A DNA stretch of 36,913 bases from Rhodoferax sp. (GTDB lineage Bacteria > Pseudomonadota > Gammaproteobacteria > Burkholderiales > Burkholderiaceae_C): contig NZ_JAQTWM010000019.1 of assembly GCF_028689305.1 (NCBI RefSeq), positions 13,395 to 50,307 of the forward strand, written 5' to 3'. Below, piece by piece: positions 32,726-36,913 of this stretch. The translations under genes were made by a program, and so were the position numbers. Under the pieces are notes generated by a model. It did not search any database. It was given only the letters and a program-made list of their open reading frames with translations, and was not told the origin of the DNA. Positions within the stretch are counted from its first letter, which is position 1. Each line of letters starts with the position of its first letter.

Positions 32726-33403
32726 TCAAACAGGATCGGTCGGCGTGGTTTCGACGGCGAACCCGGCGGCCAGCCACTCACTGACACCGTCACTGGTTTT
32801 GCGGGCGCGGTAACCTCGCGAGAGCAGCAGCTTGACCGCTTGATCCGACATCAGGCAAAACGGCCCACGGCAATAGGCCACGATGTCAACATCGGGCGGC
32901 AACTCGCCGATGCGCTGCTCCAGCTCCGCCAGCGGCATGGAGCGGGCATAGGGCAAATGGGCGGCATCAAACTCGGACTGGGGCCGCACGTCAATCACCA
33001 CCACCCGGCCATTGCGGGCCTGCGCCAGCAACTCGCCGCGTGAAGTCTTGACCAATCGATCCGGCTCGCGCACCAGTTGCTGCAGCGCCAGGCGCATTTC
33101 CACCAGATGTTCTTCGGCCACGTTGCGCAGTGCCACCCCCAGCTGGGCCACATCGTCACCACGCAGGCGGTAAAACACGTACTTGCCATCACGGCGCGCC
33201 TGCACCAGATTGGCCTCGCGCAGGGCCTTGAGGTGGGCACTGGCCAGCTTGACATCAATCGACAGTTCGGCTGTCAGCGTCTCCACGCTCTTTTCGCCCT
33301 GGGCCAGCATCTCCAGCAATTCCAGCCGCTTGGGGCTGGCAAAGGCCTTGCCAATACGGGCCACCTGTTCGTACAGACTATCTTTGAGGGTACGTTCGTT
33401 CAT
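32726..33403 (-). CDS. ArsR-family regulator fused to a rhodanese domain
   Basis: The 225-residue protein joins an ArsR winged HTH (FASPKRLELLEMLAQGEKSVETLTAEL, then LASAHLKALREANLVQARRDGKYVFYRL) to a C-terminal rhodanese domain (VVVIDVRPQSEFDAAHLPYARSMPL, active Cys in YCRGPFCLMSDQA). Such fusions are expected to sense sulfane sulfur, unlike classic metal-sensing ArsR. ATG 33403 is preferred; an upstream in-frame ATG at 33412 is possible. An operator that matches the one in the rhodanese/hydroxylase promoter region lies just upstream. Confidence 0.92.
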   Translation of the reverse strand: MNERTLKDSLYEQVARIGKAFASPKRLELLEMLAQGEKSVETLTAELSIDVKLASAHLKALREANLVQARRDGKYVFYRLRGDDVAQLGVALRNVAEEHLVEMRLALQQLVREPDRLVKTSRGELLAQARNGRVVVIDVRPQSEFDAAHLPYARSMPLAELEQRIGELPPDVDIVAYCRGPFCLMSDQAVKLLLSRGYRARKTSDGVSEWLAAGFAVETTPTDPV

Positions 33404-33410
33404 GATGAAC

Positions 33411-33430
33411 ATTCTAATTAGATTTAGATT
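33411..33430. promoter_or_regulatory. ArsR operator upstream of the ArsR-rhodanese gene
   Basis: Read on the minus strand AATCTAA-ATCTAA-TTAGAAT is a 7-6-7 inverted repeat that matches the 30716 site in 13 of 14 arm positions at the same spacing. A core TCTAATTAGA is a perfect palindrome. It lies between the ArsR start and the divergent ChrA gene. Confidence 0.7.
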
Positions 33431-33487
33431 AATCGTCGCCACAACTGGCACACGGCACAATCACGTCATCACCCAGCTGCCTAGCCG

Positions 33488-34696
33488 ATGCCATCCACCT
33501 CGCCTGCCAAGCCAAACCACAAACCCACCTGCTGGTCAGTGTTTGGGGTGTTCCTGCGGCTGGGCCTGACCTCGTTTGGTGGGCCGGTGGCGCATCTGGC
33601 TTACTTTCGTGATGAATTTGTCACACGGCGGCAGTGGCTCAGCGAACATGCTTATGCCGATCTGGTAGCGCTGTGCCAGTTTTTGCCCGGCCCGGCCAGC
33701 AGCCAGGTGGGCATGGCACTGGGGCTGCAGCGCCGTGGTTTTGGCGGTGCACTGGCCGCCTGGGCCGGTTTCACCCTGCCGTCGGCTTTGGCCCTGGCAC
33801 TGTTCGCGCTGGGCCTGTCCACCTGGGGGAGTGTGTTGCCAGCGGGTAGCCTGCACGGCCTGAAACTGGTGGCTGTTGCCGTGGTGGCGCAGGCGGTGTG
33901 GGGCATGTCACGCCAGCTCTGCGTGGGCCCGGTGCGCGCCGGTATGGCGCTGTTGGCCACCGCGGGCACACTCTGGTGGCCTGGCGTCGTGGGCCAGCTT
34001 GGCATCATCTCCAGCGCTGCCGTGGTGGGGGCCCTGATCTTCAAGCCGTCCCAAAGGCCGGCTCCTGAAGCCATACCCATGCCGCTGTCCCGCCGCACCG
34101 GCTTGGTGTTGCTATTGCTGTTTGGACTGCTTCTGCTGGGTCTGCCACTGCTGGCACGCCACACCAACAACCCGCTGCTGGCTTTGGCCGATGTCTATTA
34201 CCGAGTCGGCGCCCTGGTGTTTGGGGGTGGCCATGTGGTGCTGCCGCTGTTGCAAGCCGAGGTGGTGCCCCGGGGCTGGCTCAGTCAGGACGTGTTCCTG
34301 GCAGGCTACGGTGCGGCACAGGCCGTGCCCGGGCCGCTGTTCACCTTTGCGGCCTTCCTCGGCGCAGTCATGGCCGACGGGCCGCAGGCCTGGGTCAACG
34401 CGGCGGTGTGTCTGCTGGCGATCTTCTTACCCTCGTTTCTGCTGGTGGCTGGTGCCCTGCCGTTCTGGGATCAATGGCGCCGCCAGGTGCTGGCCCAGGC
34501 AGCTTTGGCCGGCATCAATGCCGCCGTGGTGGGCCTGCTGCTGGCCACGCTGCTCCAGTCGGCGTCGAGCGGTGCCGTCACCCGACTCCCTGAAATGGTG
34601 CTGATGCTGGGCGCGCTGGTGGCACTGCTGGCCTGGAAATGGCCCCCCTGGCTGGTGGTGTGCTCGGGGGCCATGCTGGGTGGACTGATGCTTTAG
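33488..34696 (+). CDS. chrA: Chromate transporter ChrA
   Basis: The 402-residue protein is a long-chain CHR-family transporter with two homologous halves: RLGLTSFGGPVAHLAYFRDEFVTRRQWL and LCQFLPGPASSQVGMALG in the first, VYYRVGALVFGGGHVVLPLLQAEVV and GYGAAQAVPGPLFTFAAFLG in the second. About ten to twelve membrane helices are expected. Family members export chromate, but not every homologue confers resistance. No chrB or chrF is next to it. Confidence 0.9.
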   Translation: MPSTSPAKPNHKPTCWSVFGVFLRLGLTSFGGPVAHLAYFRDEFVTRRQWLSEHAYADLVALCQFLPGPASSQVGMALGLQRRGFGGALAAWAGFTLPSALALALFALGLSTWGSVLPAGSLHGLKLVAVAVVAQAVWGMSRQLCVGPVRAGMALLATAGTLWWPGVVGQLGIISSAAVVGALIFKPSQRPAPEAIPMPLSRRTGLVLLLLFGLLLLGLPLLARHTNNPLLALADVYYRVGALVFGGGHVVLPLLQAEVVPRGWLSQDVFLAGYGAAQAVPGPLFTFAAFLGAVMADGPQAWVNAAVCLLAIFLPSFLLVAGALPFWDQWRRQVLAQAALAGINAAVVGLLLATLLQSASSGAVTRLPEMVLMLGALVALLAWKWPPWLVVCSGAMLGGLML

Positions 34697-34783
34697 CATC
34701 AGCCCTGCTGCCGCCGCGGCCGGGTGCCGCCGTGCCAAAATCCGTCATCGGCGCAATGCCCTGCCCACAAAAGTAAATCCGAC

Positions 34784-35017
34784 ATGAATCCACAAAAGAA
34801 ATTTCATTTGGTGTTTTCCATGGTCATGGGGGCCATGATGGTGTTTTTGATGACCTTTGTCATTACTTTGGTCAACCTGGGTTGGGTGCCGAATTTTTTG
34901 TCCGCCTGGATGCGGTCTTTTGTCATTGCCTACCTGGTGGCTGTGCCGGTGATCTTTTTCACCGCCCCGGTGGCACGCAGGCTCACTGGCAAGCTGCTGG
35001 GTGTGGCCGCCGGCTAG
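34784..35017 (+). CDS. DUF2798 small membrane protein
   Basis: The 77-residue protein has two membrane helices (LVFSMVMGAMMVFLMTFVITLV and SFVIAYLVAVPVIFFTAP), ending in VARRLTGKLLGV. This matches DUF2798, of unknown function. The ATG at 34784 is used; the longer frame adds a polar leader without similarity. It lies 22 bp before the CDF exporter gene and may be co-transcribed. Confidence 0.82.
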   Translation: MNPQKKFHLVFSMVMGAMMVFLMTFVITLVNLGWVPNFLSAWMRSFVIAYLVAVPVIFFTAPVARRLTGKLLGVAAG

Positions 35018-35039
35018 CCTCTTGCCGAGCCGACCTGTC

Positions 35040-35969
35040 ATGCACGCGAAACACCACCATCACGACCATCACCCCAGTCACGCGCCCGCCGGGTTTGACC
35101 AGGCCTTTGCCATTGGCATTGTGCTGAACCTGGTCTTTGTCGCCATTGAGGCCTTCTACGGCTGGCGCGTCAACTCCCTGGCCTTGCTGGCAGACGCCGG
35201 CCACAACCTCAGCGATGTGGCTGGCCTGGTGCTGGCCTGGGGTGGCGCCCTGGCGGGCAAGGTGCGCCCGGACACCCGGCACACCTATGGGTTCAAACGC
35301 GCCTCGATCCTGGCAGCCTTTGTCAACGCCGTGCTGCTGCTGGTGGCCATGGGGTCATTGGGCTGGGAGGCGCTGGGGCGTTTGCAGTCGCCCGAGCCCA
35401 CACAGGGTTGGACCATCATGGCCGTGGCCGGCGTGGGCATTGTCATCAACACCCTCACCGCACTGATGTTCATGCGTGGCCGCAAGGATGACCTGAACAT
35501 CCGCGGCGCCTTCCTGCACATGGCGGGTGACGCACTGGTATCGCTGGCGGTGGTGGTCGGGGGCGGCCTTTACCTGTGGCAAGGCTGGCGCTGGATCGAC
35601 CCGGTGATGAGCCTGGCCATTGCCGTCGTGATTGTGCTGGGCACCTGGGGCCTGTTCAAACAATCACTGCACCTGCTGTTTGACGGCGTGCCTGCCAGCG
35701 TGAACCTGGCCGAAGTGCGCCGGCTGCTGCAAAGCCTGCCCGGCGTGACCGAAGTGCATGACCTGCATGTCTGGGCCATGGGCACCAGCGACATTGCCCT
35801 CACCGCCCACCTGGTGCTGAGTGAGCAGTCAGGTGACACCCATGCCATCCTGCACGAAGCCGGTCACGAGCTGCATGAACACTTCGAGATCCACCACGTC
35901 ACGCTGCAACTGGAGTCCGCCAGTTACGCCGGGCAATGCGCGTTGCGCCCGGGCATGGGCTGCCATTGA
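35040..35969 (+). CDS. Cation diffusion facilitator (CzcD/ZitB-type) metal exporter
   Basis: The 309-residue protein starts with a His-rich tail (HAKHHHHDHHPSH), followed by about six helices. Metal-site motifs LLADAGHNLSDVAGL and LHMAGDALVSLAVVV hold the HxxxD pairs of zinc-type CDF proteins. The C-terminal cytoplasmic domain includes VTEVHDLHVWAMG. It should export Zn2+ or a related divalent metal in exchange for protons. An in-frame ATG at 35001 overlaps the DUF2798 gene and is not used. Confidence 0.93.
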   Translation: MHAKHHHHDHHPSHAPAGFDQAFAIGIVLNLVFVAIEAFYGWRVNSLALLADAGHNLSDVAGLVLAWGGALAGKVRPDTRHTYGFKRASILAAFVNAVLLLVAMGSLGWEALGRLQSPEPTQGWTIMAVAGVGIVINTLTALMFMRGRKDDLNIRGAFLHMAGDALVSLAVVVGGGLYLWQGWRWIDPVMSLAIAVVIVLGTWGLFKQSLHLLFDGVPASVNLAEVRRLLQSLPGVTEVHDLHVWAMGTSDIALTAHLVLSEQSGDTHAILHEAGHELHEHFEIHHVTLQLESASYAGQCALRPGMGCH

Positions 35970-35977
35970 ATCCGAGG

Positions 35978-36307
35978 CTAACCAAAAAGGTTATCCATAT
36001 CCTCCTGAGAAAGCCTTTCCTCGCCGCTGGCCGCTTCGGTGATTTCTGGAGCCATTTCAGCCTTGGCTTCTTCCATCACTCGCTCAAGCTGGCTCGGGTC
36101 CACACTCATGATGCGCAGCTCTGATCGGCCACCGTCTTCAGGGAAGTGGACCGTCAGCTTTCTGGAGTAATTCCAGCGCCCCTGGACAACCCCCACCCGG
36201 CCCTCCAGCCGCTTTCTGTCCGGCGGGGTGAGCACCGACAAACGCTCTTCTTTAAAGCGGACTTTGTCGCCCTGTGAAAAAGTGGTTATGGAACTCTCGT
36301 AAGCCAT
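35978..36307 (-). CDS. Small protein with KOW-like motif and FliM-like C-terminal peptide
   Basis: The 109-residue protein is not recognised as a family. Its first half has SQGDKVRFKEERL and RLEGRVGVVQGRWNYSRKLTVHF, resembling a KOW or SH3-like beta barrel. The last ten residues, LSQEDMDNLF before the final Gly, resemble the LSQxEIDxLF peptide of flagellar motor-switch proteins that binds CheY. No flagellar genes are nearby. It converges on the CDF exporter gene with a gap of 8 bp. Confidence 0.65.
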   Translation of the reverse strand: MAYESSITTFSQGDKVRFKEERLSVLTPPDRKRLEGRVGVVQGRWNYSRKLTVHFPEDGGRSELRIMSVDPSQLERVMEEAKAEMAPEITEAASGEERLSQEDMDNLFG

Positions 36308-36411
36308 CTGCTTTGTGAAATCATCTCTCTGATCAGTACCGCATCCCAGCCGGTGAATGATAAACGCAGCCTCTCACCGCCCTGGGGCATTTGAGTGGAC
36401 TGCGCAGCAAC

Positions 36412-36843
36412 TCAGCGCTTCAGCTGTGCGTTTTCCTGCTGCAGTTGCGCTACCAGCAGCTCGGCGGCATCCAGTTGCCGCTGCAACGCCTGGTTGGCCA
36501 GGGTCAGGCGTTCCACTTCTGCGGCCAGGTCGTCAGCCACCGCCGTGACCCGCTCGCGGGTGCTGTCGCGGGTTTGCATCAGCTTGGCGTTCAACACATC
36601 CAGCCAGGCCATGATCTCGACCCGCGTGCTGTCCTTGTGCAGCGGGTTTTGCAGCGTGGCTTTTTTCACATCCGCGCGGCGGCACAGCTCGGACTGCGTG
36701 ACCCGGCCATGGTTGAACGGGTAGATGCCTTGGTGAGCCGCAATGTCCGCCTCGATGGCGGCCATGGCCGTGCGCAGGCGTTTCAGGGCGGCTTCGGTTC
36801 TGGCGTTGCCTTTTTCGGGGGTGGTGAGGGGTGTGGTGGTCAT
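36412..36843 (-). CDS. Putative DNA-binding protein with HTH and coiled coil
   Basis: The 143-residue protein, cut from a longer frame at ATG 36843, begins with TTTPLTTPEKGNARTEAALKRLR, then has an HTH-like segment (TQSELCRRADVKKATLQNPLH) and a C-terminal coiled coil with heptads of Leu and Val (about 105-143). I do not recognise the family; proteins of this shape accompany tyrosine recombinases in some integrative elements, but none is visible here. It sits at the window edge, so the neighbour is not seen. Confidence 0.6.
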   Translation of the reverse strand: MTTTPLTTPEKGNARTEAALKRLRTAMAAIEADIAAHQGIYPFNHGRVTQSELCRRADVKKATLQNPLHKDSTRVEIMAWLDVLNAKLMQTRDSTRERVTAVADDLAAEVERLTLANQALQRQLDAAELLVAQLQQENAQLKR

Positions 36844-36913
36844 GGTGGCATCTTTCTTTCCATAGATTTTCCGCAGTCTTTTAGCTGCGCACAAAAACCA
36901 ATAAGTCTGTGAA

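Noticed and set aside
33488-34696. Complete chromate resistance operon
   Set aside because: Only ChrA is present; no chrB, chrC or chrF is adjacent, and the neighbours concern sulfur sensing and divalent metal export.

Overview
The window looks like chromosomal DNA of a GC-rich betaproteobacterium of the Comamonadaceae type (Rhodoferax-like is my best guess). The reasons are the gene content (DUF3422 protein, ChrA, Psr/Ttr-type molybdoenzyme, FNR-controlled cytochromes c), the tightly packed operons, and several copies of a short AT-rich dispersed repeat of a kind I associate with this family. No rRNA, tRNA, CRISPR array or intact mobile element was seen.

Left part (1-7900): the 5' part of a PLP aminotransferase translationally coupled to an HpcH/HpaI-type aldolase; a LysR regulator broken by an in-frame amber codon, divergent from an EamA exporter; a DUF1697 protein; then a TetR-controlled operon encoding an HlyD-type adaptor, an FtsX/MacB-like permease and an ABC ATPase. 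The TetR gene has a clear promoter with a 22-bp operator just before its start codon.

Middle left (7900-14400): a three-gene cytochrome c module on the minus strand (monoheme, NapC/NirT-type tetraheme, monoheme) with a perfect FNR box upstream and an intrinsic terminator downstream; a hot-dog thioesterase; a DUF3422 membrane protein; two tandem exported metallo-beta-lactamase-fold proteins, the second lacking the normal HxHxDH site; and a nitroreductase-family protein.

Core (14445-26742): the most interesting locus. A nine-gene minus-strand cluster encodes a periplasmic (Tat) molybdopterin oxidoreductase of the Psr/Phs/Ttr type in the order B (four-cluster Fe-S), C (NrfD membrane subunit), A (catalytic), then a TorD-like chaperone and five accessory proteins: a helical protein of unknown function, a HisA-like barrel protein, an exported rhodanese-like protein without catalytic Cys, a multi-cluster ferredoxin and a small unknown protein. 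Divergent from it lies a three-component system: a PhnD-like periplasmic binding protein, a histidine kinase and an NtrC-type sigma-54 activator. The shared intergenic region holds a textbook -24/-12 promoter facing the B gene and inverted-repeat candidate activator sites about 110 bp upstream. The layout resembles TtrSR/TtrBCA and AioXSR, but the substrate cannot be read from sequence. The catalytic subunit carries Asp where the third Fe-S cysteine is expected.

Right part (26760-36913): a DUF318 permease with a CxxC thioredoxin-like partner; a DODA-type dioxygenase; a low-molecular-weight tyrosine phosphatase; an exported rhodanese divergent from a fatty acid hydroxylase-family membrane protein; DUF1499; an ArsR-rhodanese regulator with a DsrE protein; ChrA; DUF2798; a CDF zinc-type exporter; and two small unknown proteins. 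Matching 7-6-7 operators upstream of the ArsR gene and in the rhodanese/hydroxylase promoter region suggest one sulfur- or persulfide-responsive regulon.
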